Below are positions 8,506-17,297 of a DNA stretch of 64,000 nucleotides, in pieces. Below the pieces are notes generated by a model. The model made no database searches and was not told where the DNA came from. It worked only from the letters and a program-made list of their open reading frames with translations. The DNA comes from Phycisphaerae bacterium. GTDB taxonomy: Bacteria > Planctomycetota > Phycisphaerae > UBA1845 > Fen-1342. Position 1 is the first letter of the stretch. Every line of letters starts with the position of its first letter. The stretch spans positions 1 through 64,000 of the forward strand of contig JAUIEC010000003.1 of assembly GCA_030428945.1 (NCBI GenBank). The letters run 5' to 3'. The translations under genes were made by a program, and so were the position numbers.

Positions 8506-10056
8506 TTAACCCGCGGCCGAATCAACCGTGAACAGCACCAGCGTCCGGCCGCGGTCAATCGGCATCTCGCGAAGCGGAGACAGCAGCCCCGGCCAGCGGG
8601 CCCGCAGACGCTGCAGCAGGCCGCGGTTGGCCGCCAGGTCGGCGGTGCTGCCCAGGGTCAGGGCGAAGTGCGTGGCCGAAAAGCCAACCAGGTGTCCGTG
8701 CAGTTCCCGCAGCCGAACCTCGGGATCCTGCAGGTTCTCCGGCCAGGCCTGGAACCGGACCTGTCCATAGAACGCGATCCGGCGCTCACTCGCACCGCCC
8801 AGCAACAGGGCCTGCCCCGGACGCGGTTGCTGCGCCAGCCAGCGGCCGAGTTCGGCCAGGTGCGCGTCCGCGCCATTCGGGACACGGGTCGAGTACGCCG
8901 CCAGCGGCAGCGCCGCCAGGACCAGCAGCACCGCGCCGCCCGGACGCGTGCGACGCAGCAGGCCGGCGATGGTCAGCCCGGCCGCGGCTACCGCGAGGTT
9001 GGTCGGGACCAGCAGGTGCCGCGGCGCCAGATACCCGTGCCGGACAACCAGCACCTGGGCGGCCGCGAGAATCAGGGCCGCCAGCGCGAGCGGCGTCACG
9101 ATGGCCGGCAGGCGCCACGCGGTCCGCCGCCGGCGCAGCGCGACCAGCATTCCGATCACGGCCAGCACCGGAACCACGACGCGTCCGGCCCGCAGGAACT
9201 CGAGCGAGGCCTTCGCGGGGGCCTCGTACCAATCGAGGTCGTGCCGGGTCAGCGTGGCGAAGCGCGGCGCGGCCCGCACCGCGACCTGGACCTGCTCGGT
9301 CGTCTCCTTGTGAAGCTTCGGGCTGAGGCCGCCGCTTGTCAGCCAGTACGGGGCCACCAGCGCGGCCGCCACGAGCGCGATCACAGCCCCGGCCCGGCAG
9401 CGGGCGGCCGGCGTCGCGCGCGGCATGACGGCCAGGGCGACAACCGCGGCGATGACGAGCCCGGCACCCTCGGGTCGGGTCAGGAAGGCGAGCGCCGCGC
9501 AGCACCCGACGGCCAGCGCGGCCCGCGTCCGCGGCAGCCAGGCGGCCGCGGTCACGCCGAGCGCCAGCCAGAGGGCGTGCATCTGGTCGGACATCACGTC
9601 GGCCGAGTGCCACGTGTTCAGCGGCAGCAGCGCGGCCAGCGTCATCGTGACCAGCATCGCGGGAACGGGTGGCTGTCGGAGGGCGCGCGAGATCGTGCCG
9701 GCAACGAGTCCGATCGCCAGCACGAGCGCGACGCCGGTGGTGACCGTCACGACCTGTCCGGCCCGGACCCACGTGTCGGGCTGGTCGGTCCAGCCGAACC
9801 CGAGCAGGGCCCGGCCGACGAACGCGATGCTGCCGGGAAACAGCGGGTGCTGCTCGAGAGGCTGCCGGGCGAGGAGGCTCCAGCCGGACCGGGCGAAGTC
9901 GCGGGCGTATTCGAGGTACAGGGCCCCGTCGGGCGAGACGGTCGTCAGGGCCTCGGCAAGGACGAGGCGCCAGACCGCGGCCAGCAGCAGAATCAGGCTG
10001 CCGAGGGCGACGAACCAGCGGCGGGCAACGGGTGTGACGAGCGGATCCGGGCTCAC
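8506..10056 (-). CDS. GT39/ArnT-like integral membrane glycosyltransferase
   Basis: A 516-residue membrane protein with about ten hydrophobic segments. The N-terminal loop after the first helix (SPDGALYLEYARDFARSGW, then HPLFPG) has the Asp-containing pattern of the first periplasmic loop of GT-C enzymes such as ArnT and protein mannosyltransferases, where the acidic residue is catalytic. The C-terminal approximately 130 residues are soluble. The start codon is GTG at 10056. The probable role is transfer of a sugar from a polyprenyl phosphate donor to an envelope acceptor; the sugar and acceptor are unknown. It lies 30 bp after the T6SS cargo operon on the same strand. Confidence 0.7.
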   Translation of the reverse strand: MSPDPLVTPVARRWFVALGSLILLLAAVWRLVLAEALTTVSPDGALYLEYARDFARSGWSLLARQPLEQHPLFPGSIAFVGRALLGFGWTDQPDTWVRAGQVVTVTTGVALVLAIGLVAGTISRALRQPPVPAMLVTMTLAALLPLNTWHSADVMSDQMHALWLALGVTAAAWLPRTRAALAVGCCAALAFLTRPEGAGLVIAAVVALAVMPRATPAARCRAGAVIALVAAALVAPYWLTSGGLSPKLHKETTEQVQVAVRAAPRFATLTRHDLDWYEAPAKASLEFLRAGRVVVPVLAVIGMLVALRRRRTAWRLPAIVTPLALAALILAAAQVLVVRHGYLAPRHLLVPTNLAVAAAGLTIAGLLRRTRPGGAVLLVLAALPLAAYSTRVPNGADAHLAELGRWLAQQPRPGQALLLGGASERRIAFYGQVRFQAWPENLQDPEVRLRELHGHLVGFSATHFALTLGSTADLAANRGLLQRLRARWPGLLSPLREMPIDRGRTLVLFTVDSAAG

Positions 10057-10086
10057 GTGCCGATCCTGAAGCCGAGGGAAGCGGGA

Positions 10087-10326
10087 CTATGTCTCGGATT
10101 CTGGAGGGGGGTCGGAGGAATCGCAAGCCGGCGGCGCCCCGGGCGATGGCGGATCGGCGCGGAGGTCGAGCGGTGCCACCCGAAACCGCGGCCGGCCCGC
10201 GGCCGGTGGCTGCGAAGCGTTGAGGGCGGCGATCTGTCGCAGTGCGGCCCGGATCAGTGCTCGCTGTTGCTGGTCGAGATCCAACAGGCGGCCCTCGCTG
10301 CTGGTGCCGGTCGGCGGGTCAGCCAC
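10087..10326 (-). CDS. Small proline-rich protein at the end of the vgrG operon
   Basis: A 79-residue ORF starting with GTG inside the last codons of the PAAR gene (8-bp overlap), which suggests coupled translation. Residues 12-40 could form one amphipathic helix (LLDLDQQQRALIRAALRQIAAL); the rest is Pro/Ser/Asp-rich and probably disordered. I do not recognise a family. Position suggests an accessory, adaptor or immunity role, but the tail composition is unlike a folded immunity protein. It may also be a chance ORF in GC-rich DNA. Confidence 0.45.
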   Translation of the reverse strand: MADPPTGTSSEGRLLDLDQQQRALIRAALRQIAALNASQPPAAGRPRFRVAPLDLRADPPSPGAPPACDSSDPPPESET

Positions 10327-10795
10327 CGACGAGGACGGTGGTCTCGCCGACGGCGATCAGTCCGGGCGGCCCGCAACTCGACGGGTCGGCGACGCGGGCC
10401 AGGCTGCGCCCGTTGACGAAGACCGTGCCGCTGCCCTTGACGATGGTTCCGCCGCCGTGCGGGGCCGGGCCGCTGAACATCGGGCAGATGTAGGGATCGC
10501 CCAGGCACGCGACGGGCTGCCCCTTGATGAAGACCTGCGCGCTGCTGCCGGTGGTGACCGGGCCCAGCACGGCGCCGTGATTCAGCAGGTCCCCGGCCCG
10601 AGCGGCGGCCATGCCGGCGCCGGGGGAGGGGGGCCCGGGGACCTCGGGTGGTTCGGGCGGACTGCCGGCCTGCTGGCGATAGGCGGCCCTGGCCTCGGCG
10701 TAGGACTGTCGTCCGCCCCAGGTGGCGGGGTCCTTCGGATCGGGATGACCGCGCCAGTAGTCGCCGACGGACTGGGCCTGTTCGCGAATGCTCAT
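10319..10795 (-). CDS. PAAR-domain spike-tip protein
   Basis: A 158-residue protein. Residues about 65-158 form a PAAR-type domain: GDLLNHGAVLGPVTTGSSAQVFIKG.. PVACLGD.. and a closing GTIVKGSGTVFVNG.. ARVAD repeat. PAAR proteins cap the VgrG trimer and sharpen the type VI secretion spike. Residues 1-62 are a helical, Pro-rich extension (MSIREQAQSVGDYWRG...) that may bind cargo. The start is set at the ATG at 10795, 10 bp after the upstream effector gene; the longer frame upstream is Arg-rich antisense-like sequence. Candidate metal ligands are His (NHG) and Cys residues. Confidence 0.88.
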   Translation of the reverse strand: MSIREQAQSVGDYWRGHPDPKDPATWGGRQSYAEARAAYRQQAGSPPEPPEVPGPPSPGAGMAAARAGDLLNHGAVLGPVTTGSSAQVFIKGQPVACLGDPYICPMFSGPAPHGGGTIVKGSGTVFVNGRSLARVADPSSCGPPGLIAVGETTVLVGG

Positions 10796-10805
10796 CGTGC
10801 TGCTC

Positions 10806-13800
10806 CTACGGCGCGGCGGCCGGCTGAGGCGTGGCGGGCGCCGCCGAGTTGCCTGTCTCGCCCGCGTCCTTCTTTTTCTTCTTCTTGTAGTACGGCTTCG
10901 GTGCGACATCGAGGCTGCTGCGGTCGCTCTTGATCCGCGTGTTCTCGAGTTCGACGTAGTTGTCGGCTCCGGCCGGCAGGTAGCGGCCGGTCCCGGTCAG
11001 ATCGAGGCGGGCGCCGAACTTGTAGTGGTGGTGTCCGTCCTTCTTCGAGTAGCCCTCGGGCAGAATGTGGTCGACCTGGACCGCGAGCCCGCGGAAGCGC
11101 TCGGTGCCCCAGCTTCCGGAGGGCACGGCCGAGACGCTGATCTTCCGGTGGTTCTGATCCATCGCGACGTAGTTGCCGCTGTCGAGGTCGACGAGGACGC
11201 GCGTCCGGATCGGTTTGCGACCCTTGCCGGTGATGTAGTAGCCCTCGACGAAGCAGTCAGCCTTGGCACCGCTCGGCACGTAGCTCGGCAGGACGTAGCC
11301 GCCGTACAGCAGTTGCGTGATCGTGTGCTTCTGGCCGTCGCTGCCCGGGACCAGGACATACCCGTTGAACGACGAGATGGTCTGAATCCTGAACGAGCCC
11401 ACCAGGTTCAGCAGGAACCGAAGCTGGTCCTGGAAACGGCCGCGTCCGTCGTCCCAGTACTTGTACGGCAGCGTGGCCCACGGTCGTGGTTCGTGGTCGC
11501 CCCGGCCGTACTCGTCGCCGAGGAAACAGTGCGCGGCGAACTTCTCGAGTTCGTTCTGTCGCGTCGCCCAGAAGACGATCATGCCGATGATGACGAGCAC
11601 CAGGGCGATCAGCAGCAGCGGGTTGACCAGGGCCGAGGCGGCCGCGGCCATGCCGGGCGAGAGGCTGGCGAGCATGCCGATCGTCTGCATCAGGGCGGCC
11701 GCCGCGGCCAGTCCGCTGCCGTAGTAGGTCAGCGCCGTGGCGATGCCTTCGCCGCGGTTGCGTTCCCAGGCGGCCAGCAGGTCGGGCGGGCTGGCGATGT
11801 AGTCGAAGCCGCTCAGGATGAAGGCGACCGGTCCGCCGAGGACGCGTCCGGCGGTGTAGAGCTTGCGGTAGTAGCCGATCATCTTCTCGTAGCGGGCGAA
11901 CTGTCCGCTGCGGATGATCTCGCGCCAGTTGCCCTTCTTGAGGGTGGTTTTTTCGAGGTCGGCCAGGTCGAAGCCCTCGGTCTTCTTGATGTACCAGGCG
12001 AAGCTGAGCTTGCCCTGGGCGACCATGAAGTTGGCGACGTTGTGCACGTGGTCGGCCTTCTTCTTGTAGGCCTTGATGCCTTCCCAGGTGCCTTCGTATT
12101 CGCCGTCCTGCAGGAACGCCTTGAAGCCGGTGAACAGTTCGTAGGCCTTCAGGATGTCGTCCAGCCCGGTGCGGAGTTTCCAGGCGGTCGTGTCCGCCAG
12201 CGTCTCGGGCAGGAAGCCGCGCTTGTAGACCTTGATGACCGCGTCGTTCAGGCTCATGGCCGTGTCGGCGGCCGCGATCAGTTGAGAGTGCCCGAACGGC
12301 GTGCGGCGCTGCAGTTGTCCGCTTTCGGAGACTTCCAACTGGTGGTCGGCCAGGTGTCGGGCGAGGCGCTTTGCCTCTCCGTACAGCGGCGCGTCGTGCA
12401 GGATCTTGGGGACGAAGCTGGCCAGCAGCGTGACGGCGACATCGCCGATTTCGCTCCGGACGATCTTGAGCTGCTTCTTCTCCTCTTCGCCGGGGTGCAG
12501 GATGAAGCGGTACGCCAGGCGCTTCTGGCGGGTGGCCAGCCGCGTGATGTAGGCGGCCCCCGACGGGCACGACAGCAGGTGTTCGAGCACGCTGGCCAGG
12601 TGCAGGATGCCGAGCGTCAGCGTGCTCTGGCCGAGGTACTTGTAGCCGGGCTGATCGGCCTCCTGCTGGCAGGCGATCTCGACGATCGCGTGGGCATCGC
12701 AGTCGAGCCAGTTGCAGAGCCGCTCGCCGGCCTGGTTGTGGGCCTGCTTGAGGAACTTGTGGCAGGCCTGGTACTGCTCGATCCAGGCCTGGGCCTTGTG
12801 GCGGGCGTTGGTGGTTCCGACCCACTTGTCGCGCTTGTCGTTCATCTCGTCGACGATGTCGTGCGGGTCGCCGTCTTCGGCGATCGCGTTCAGCAGCACG
12901 GCGATCTGCCGCTTGGTGTTCTCCTGCTGGTTCATGTTGAAGGTGAACCAGGTGTCGGTGATCGGCTCGTAGTCCCAGTGGTTGACTTCCTCGGCGAAGG
13001 AGAACGGATCGATGACGGTGACCAGCTCCTTGTCCTGGAAGGCCAGTTCGGTGAAGTAGCGCCGCACCGTGGTGAAGCGCTGCTGTTCGTCCTGGTCGAC
13101 CATCTCGGACCGGGTGACGCGGGCGGCCTGCATCAGTCGCTGCAGCGCGTTCTCGGTCAGTTGCACGGGCGAGACGAAGAACTGAATGCAGTCGTCCTGC
13201 GATTCCTTCGGGATCCGGTTGGCCCCGGAGGCGGGCTTGCCGATCTTCGCGAAGTCGCGGTGCGCACGCGGGCCGATCTTCGGATCGACCAGCCAGTACC
13301 ACCTGCCGGGTTCCTCGGCGAAGATCTCGTACCGCAGCCGGGCCTTGGGACCGTCGCCGAGGATCACGTAAACCCACTTGTTCCGCAGTTCGCGGACCAT
13401 CTGGATCGAAAGCTCCAGTCCGCACTCGCCGCAGACCGGCTTGTCGTAACCGGCCTTCTTGTGCTGCCGCTTCAGGTCAAAGACGTTCGGCTGCCCGAAG
13501 ACCTGCGTACGCTTGACGCAGAACGGATTGACGCAGACCGCCACCGTCCGGCGGCCCTGCTCGAAGTTCAGCGCCGGACTGCGATGGGCCTCGTGCGTGT
13601 CCCAGGCCGTGTGCATCGCGGCCACGATTTCGGGCTCGCGGTTGGCGTCGCTGTGCGGCTTCTTGCGGAACCAGGGCCGGACGTGCGGCTTGACGTCGTC
13701 GGGGCGTTCCCAGCGCGGGCTGCTGTGGTAGACGCGCTCGACCAGCCACAGGCCCGGGCCGGGCTTGAAGGTGTTGCCGCGCGGGCCGCGCTGGGCCTTC

Positions 13801-13844
13801 TGCCTGCCCTTCTGAGGTTCGTTCTGCAGACCTTCGAGTCCCAT
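10806..13844 (-). CDS. Large putative type VI effector, VasX/BTH_I2691-like architecture
   Basis: A 1012-residue protein encoded between the LysM and PAAR genes. Visible parts: a Lys/Arg-rich N-terminus; a Cys4 cluster (C104, C109, C138, C141) like a zinc ribbon; a long helical centre; a hydrophobic, Ala/Gly-rich block about 700-762 with two or three potential membrane helices; a beta-rich C-terminal domain of about 250 residues; and a final run of lysines. Large helical proteins with an internal hydrophobic hairpin next to vgrG recall pore-forming T6SS effectors such as VasX, but I cannot demonstrate homology. GGGAGG lies 9 bp upstream of the start. No known immunity gene is adjacent. Confidence 0.6.
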   Translation of the reverse strand: MGLEGLQNEPQKGRQKAQRGPRGNTFKPGPGLWLVERVYHSSPRWERPDDVKPHVRPWFRKKPHSDANREPEIVAAMHTAWDTHEAHRSPALNFEQGRRTVAVCVNPFCVKRTQVFGQPNVFDLKRQHKKAGYDKPVCGECGLELSIQMVRELRNKWVYVILGDGPKARLRYEIFAEEPGRWYWLVDPKIGPRAHRDFAKIGKPASGANRIPKESQDDCIQFFVSPVQLTENALQRLMQAARVTRSEMVDQDEQQRFTTVRRYFTELAFQDKELVTVIDPFSFAEEVNHWDYEPITDTWFTFNMNQQENTKRQIAVLLNAIAEDGDPHDIVDEMNDKRDKWVGTTNARHKAQAWIEQYQACHKFLKQAHNQAGERLCNWLDCDAHAIVEIACQQEADQPGYKYLGQSTLTLGILHLASVLEHLLSCPSGAAYITRLATRQKRLAYRFILHPGEEEKKQLKIVRSEIGDVAVTLLASFVPKILHDAPLYGEAKRLARHLADHQLEVSESGQLQRRTPFGHSQLIAAADTAMSLNDAVIKVYKRGFLPETLADTTAWKLRTGLDDILKAYELFTGFKAFLQDGEYEGTWEGIKAYKKKADHVHNVANFMVAQGKLSFAWYIKKTEGFDLADLEKTTLKKGNWREIIRSGQFARYEKMIGYYRKLYTAGRVLGGPVAFILSGFDYIASPPDLLAAWERNRGEGIATALTYYGSGLAAAAALMQTIGMLASLSPGMAAAASALVNPLLLIALVLVIIGMIVFWATRQNELEKFAAHCFLGDEYGRGDHEPRPWATLPYKYWDDGRGRFQDQLRFLLNLVGSFRIQTISSFNGYVLVPGSDGQKHTITQLLYGGYVLPSYVPSGAKADCFVEGYYITGKGRKPIRTRVLVDLDSGNYVAMDQNHRKISVSAVPSGSWGTERFRGLAVQVDHILPEGYSKKDGHHHYKFGARLDLTGTGRYLPAGADNYVELENTRIKSDRSSLDVAPKPYYKKKKKKDAGETGNSAAPATPQPAAAP

Positions 13845-13849
13845 CGTGT

Positions 13850-14857
13850 TCAGCCTCCCACGCTGTAGTGCTCGTCTCGCAGACGTTGCCGCGTCGCTTC
13901 GTCCAGTTCACCCGTGGCCGCCAGCCCGTGACGGGACTGGAAGCGGGCCAGGTCCGGCCCGGCCACCCCGCCGTTCTCGCCGGGCAGGTAGCCGAGATTG
14001 CGCAGGCGGGCGTGAATCCCGCTGGGCGCGTCGTCCGGATCCAGCGCGCCAAGCTGCAGGTTGTAAACCTCTTCGAACGGATCGCCGTCGACCACCAGGC
14101 GGGCCGCACGCGTCCGGGCGGGCATCCGCACCGTCAACGTTCCGTTGGCGTCCAGCACGCCGCTGTGGGCGGTCCCTTCCAGGTACAGCCGGTAGCTCGC
14201 GCCGGCCCGCGGCTGCTCGTCCTCGTCCAGCAGCGTTACCAGCAGTTCGCACGGCTCGCCGCGGCGCTTGAACCGGTGCCGCGTCTCGGTCTGGCCGGGC
14301 TCCTCCTTGCGGCGCTTCCCGGGAACGTGCACCCGGTCGCCGGGCAGCAGGACGTGCGGGTCCCGCCGCGCGGCACGCAGGTCCGCGTTGCCCGGGTGCT
14401 GCCAGAGCGTTTCCCAGAACAGCCCATGCGCCGACGCGATGCTGGCGATGCAGTCGCCCACCTGCACGACGTAGTCGCCGCTGCCGGCCGGCGTGGCAGT
14501 CTCGGGCGCGTCGCGCTCGACGCGGGCCGCCGCGGGCGGCGCCTCGGACGGCGGCGGATCGTCGAAGAAACTGTCGTCCGACTCGATCACCGGTTCCGAG
14601 ACGACACCCGGCTCGGCCGGCTTCGGACCCGCGGACGTCTCCGCCGCGGGGGCCGCGGGCGGCGGGTCCTCGGGCGCCGTGGCCGGTTGCTCGACCGGTT
14701 CCGTCGCGGCCGGCTGGCTGGTCGGCGGTGTCGCCGTTGCGGGCGCCGGCGCCGGGGCGTCTCCGCCGGGAACCGGGTCGGTCCGGACGGACTGCAGGGC
14801 GGCGGCGATCCGCGAGGCGAACGGGTCGCGGGCGTTGCTTTCGCTGGCGGCGGGCAT
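13850..14857 (-). CDS. LysM plus peptidoglycan-binding domain protein of the VgrG operon
   Basis: A 335-residue protein. Residues about 20-125 are Pro/Ala-rich linker. A LysM domain follows (YVVQVGDCIASIASAHGLFWETLWQHPGNADL.., ending LLPGDRVHVPG). Next is an Ig-like beta module (LLVTLLDEDEQPRAGASYRLYL..) that is related to the VgrG C-terminus. A C-terminal peptidoglycan-binding type 1 domain closes it (LRNLGYLPGENGGVAGPDLARFQSRHG). It probably connects the spike or effector to peptidoglycan. The ATG at 14857 overlaps the vgrG stop (TGATG) and has GGGAGA upstream; an ATG 18 bp earlier is weaker. Confidence 0.85.
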   Translation of the reverse strand: MPAASESNARDPFASRIAAALQSVRTDPVPGGDAPAPAPATATPPTSQPAATEPVEQPATAPEDPPPAAPAAETSAGPKPAEPGVVSEPVIESDDSFFDDPPPSEAPPAAARVERDAPETATPAGSGDYVVQVGDCIASIASAHGLFWETLWQHPGNADLRAARRDPHVLLPGDRVHVPGKRRKEEPGQTETRHRFKRRGEPCELLVTLLDEDEQPRAGASYRLYLEGTAHSGVLDANGTLTVRMPARTRAARLVVDGDPFEEVYNLQLGALDPDDAPSGIHARLRNLGYLPGENGGVAGPDLARFQSRHGLAATGELDEATRQRLRDEHYSVGG

Positions 14858-17166
14858 CAGATTCTCTCCCAGCATTCGGCGTCGAGGTCGGGGAAGCAGA
14901 TCTCACAGGTGCCGGGCTCGATGCCGCTCACGCGGGCCAGCCCGTTGGCGTTCAGGCGCCCTTCGCGGATCGAGCCGTCCGGCAGCCGCAGTTCGAAGCG
15001 GGCGCCCGGCACCGGCTGTTCGTCCTCGTCGACCAGTTCGATCTCGATCCAGGACGTGGCCGGCTCGTCCGGAAGCTCCTCGGCCGGAGGGGTCACCGGC
15101 TGCTGCTGCACGCTGCCGCCCGCGCCGTAGCGGGTGTCGAGTCCGTGCGTGACGTCCTCGGCCGGAACCGGTGCGGTCGGTGCGGTCGGGGTGGTGGCCG
15201 CGGCGGTCGGCGGCGCGACGGCCGGTCCGGGGCCGCTGTTGATGTGCACCGTCGGTCCGCCGTTGATGAAGATCGCGCCGGGGGTCAGGACGATGGTGCT
15301 GCCCCCGCACTTGAGTTCCAGGCACGAGGTCGCTTCGAGGCTGATCTTGTCGGCGCTCAGCGCCGCGGTGTTGGTGACCGTCTGCCTGAAGCTGGACTGG
15401 CAGTCCTCGATCACGTCGCCGGTCACGGTCAGCGAGCGGGTGCCGGTGACCTGCAGCGAGACCATCCCGTCGACCTGCCGGGCGTGATCGCCGGCGACAT
15501 GCTCGGTCTGGTGTCGCCCGATGCTGCTGTGGACATCGCGGGTGACCTGCTCGAAGCGGTCGCGGCCAACCTCGAGGTGCCGGTCGTTGCCGATCGATTC
15601 GTGCCGGTCGTTGCCGGCCCGCAGGTGCAGGTCGCGCTGGCCGTAGAGCAGCACCTGCTCGGCGTCTTTCGTGTCGTCGAAGCGCAGTTCGTTCGAACCG
15701 CCGCCGCCGGTCGTTGAACGGGTCTTGATCGTGCTGCGGTTCTTGTGCTCCGGCAGGGCGTAGGGCGGCATGTGGTCCTTGTTGTAGACCCGCCCGGTGA
15801 CGATCGGACAGTCCGGGTTGCCTTCGAGGAAGTCGACGATGACTTCCTGTCCGACGCGCGGCAGGAACATCATGCCGTAGCCGCCGCCCGCCAGGCCCTG
15901 GCTGACGCGGATCCAGGCGGAGCTGTTCTCGCCGTGCGTGCCGTCCTGGTCCCAGTGGAACTGCACCCGCACCCGCCCGTACTCGTCGGTGTGAATCTCC
16001 TCGGACTCCGGCCCGACGACGAGGGCGGTCTGGCTGCCCGCCACGGTCGGACGCGGCGTGTGCCGTGCCGGCCGATAACGGACCGCGGCCGGAATGACGC
16101 TGACGTCGACCTGGTAGCGGGTGCCTTCTTCACCGCCGGCCTCTTCCTCGCCGCTCTGCGGCTGGGTGCCGCGGTGCAGCAGTTGCGTGACGAGGTAGTC
16201 GGCGTTCAGGTCGCTGATGGCATGCTCGGCCAGTTGCAGGCAGGTTCCGGGCTGCAGGCCGCGGGCGGTCGCCTGGAGGGCCAGCGTCGCCCGGCCGGCC
16301 AGTTGCTCCTGCATCCGGATGGCGGCGTAGCGCTTGCCCTCGGACTTGACCTGGTAGCGGGCGGGGTAGTCGCTGAACCGCAGGGCGGTCTGGTTGCCGC
16401 TGTGGGCCTCGGCCTTCAGATCCTGCCCCGGATCGCGGAAGGTGAAGTCGTCGAGGGTGACCGCCCCGAACCGCGTGTGGCGCTGATCGCGAATCGCGAA
16501 GACGTACTCCTGCTCGGCCACCAGTCCGTTCGGTGTCCGGAACGGAAGCTGCGGGTCGGTGTCGGGCCGGAAGCTCGCCGGCTGATCCGAGATGACCATC
16601 CGGTACCCGTCGTCACGCTGCTCGAAGAAGTAGTGAATGCCCTCGTGTTCCAGCAGGCGATTGACCAGGTCCCAGTCGCTTTCGCGGTACTGGGCGACGA
16701 AGTCGGGTTGGGGATACTCGTTCTGCAGGGCAAAGTGAAAGAGCTGCTCGTCGATCCCCGCCTCGGCGAAGACCCGACGGACGATGCCGGCCACGGTCAT
16801 GTCCGGGCAGCGGGTCGGCTCGAAGACGCGACTCTGCACGCGGCGGGTCAGGATCCTGTGCAGGGGGGCCAGTTCGGCCTCGTAGTGCGCCAGGCCGCCG
16901 CCCTCGCCGACATAGGCGAAACGCCAGAGGATCCCGTGGATCGTGCGGGTGCGGCCCTCACCGTGCAGCCGCAGGGCGGCCTGCTGTCCGAGCAGTTCGG
17001 TCGGGTCGGCGTCGAATCCCCGGCCGCAGAGTCGCACCCGGAAGGCATACAGGTCGTCGAGCCCCTCGGTGCCCTCGAAGGCGGTCACCCGCAGGTCGGC
17101 CCCGGGGTGCTCTCCCAGTTCGAAGCTGAAGTCGGCCGAATTGGCGGTGACAGGCTCGATTGCCAT
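14857..17166 (-). CDS. vgrG: Type VI secretion spike protein VgrG
   Basis: A 769-residue VgrG/TssI. The gp27-like region covers about 1-370 (ESDWDLVNRLLEHEGIHYFFE, RVFEPTRCPDMTVAGIV). The gp5 OB-fold is about 385-470 (DEYGRVRVQFHWDQDG, SSAWIRVSQGLAGGGYG, FLPRVGQEVIVDFLEGNPD). The repeat-rich beta-helical needle is about 480-640 (NDRHESIGNDRHLEVGRDRFEQV). After a Pro/Thr-rich linker, residues about 695-769 carry an extra Ig-like module with DEDEQPVPGARFEL that also occurs in the next gene, so this is an extended VgrG. It heads an operon of five genes. No sheath, baseplate or membrane-complex genes occur in the window. Confidence 0.95.
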   Translation of the reverse strand: MAIEPVTANSADFSFELGEHPGADLRVTAFEGTEGLDDLYAFRVRLCGRGFDADPTELLGQQAALRLHGEGRTRTIHGILWRFAYVGEGGGLAHYEAELAPLHRILTRRVQSRVFEPTRCPDMTVAGIVRRVFAEAGIDEQLFHFALQNEYPQPDFVAQYRESDWDLVNRLLEHEGIHYFFEQRDDGYRMVISDQPASFRPDTDPQLPFRTPNGLVAEQEYVFAIRDQRHTRFGAVTLDDFTFRDPGQDLKAEAHSGNQTALRFSDYPARYQVKSEGKRYAAIRMQEQLAGRATLALQATARGLQPGTCLQLAEHAISDLNADYLVTQLLHRGTQPQSGEEEAGGEEGTRYQVDVSVIPAAVRYRPARHTPRPTVAGSQTALVVGPESEEIHTDEYGRVRVQFHWDQDGTHGENSSAWIRVSQGLAGGGYGMMFLPRVGQEVIVDFLEGNPDCPIVTGRVYNKDHMPPYALPEHKNRSTIKTRSTTGGGGSNELRFDDTKDAEQVLLYGQRDLHLRAGNDRHESIGNDRHLEVGRDRFEQVTRDVHSSIGRHQTEHVAGDHARQVDGMVSLQVTGTRSLTVTGDVIEDCQSSFRQTVTNTAALSADKISLEATSCLELKCGGSTIVLTPGAIFINGGPTVHINSGPGPAVAPPTAAATTPTAPTAPVPAEDVTHGLDTRYGAGGSVQQQPVTPPAEELPDEPATSWIEIELVDEDEQPVPGARFELRLPDGSIREGRLNANGLARVSGIEPGTCEICFPDLDAECWERI

Positions 17167-17297
17167 CTTCCGGGCTCTCCTTCACTGGCCGGATCACCTC
17201 GATCCGCCATGGATGGGGCGACCATCGCCGGCCGGACTCACGCGGAATCCGCGGAAATCGGCGGGGCGGTGGTCAGGTGGGTGTTCGGGAGGCCGCG

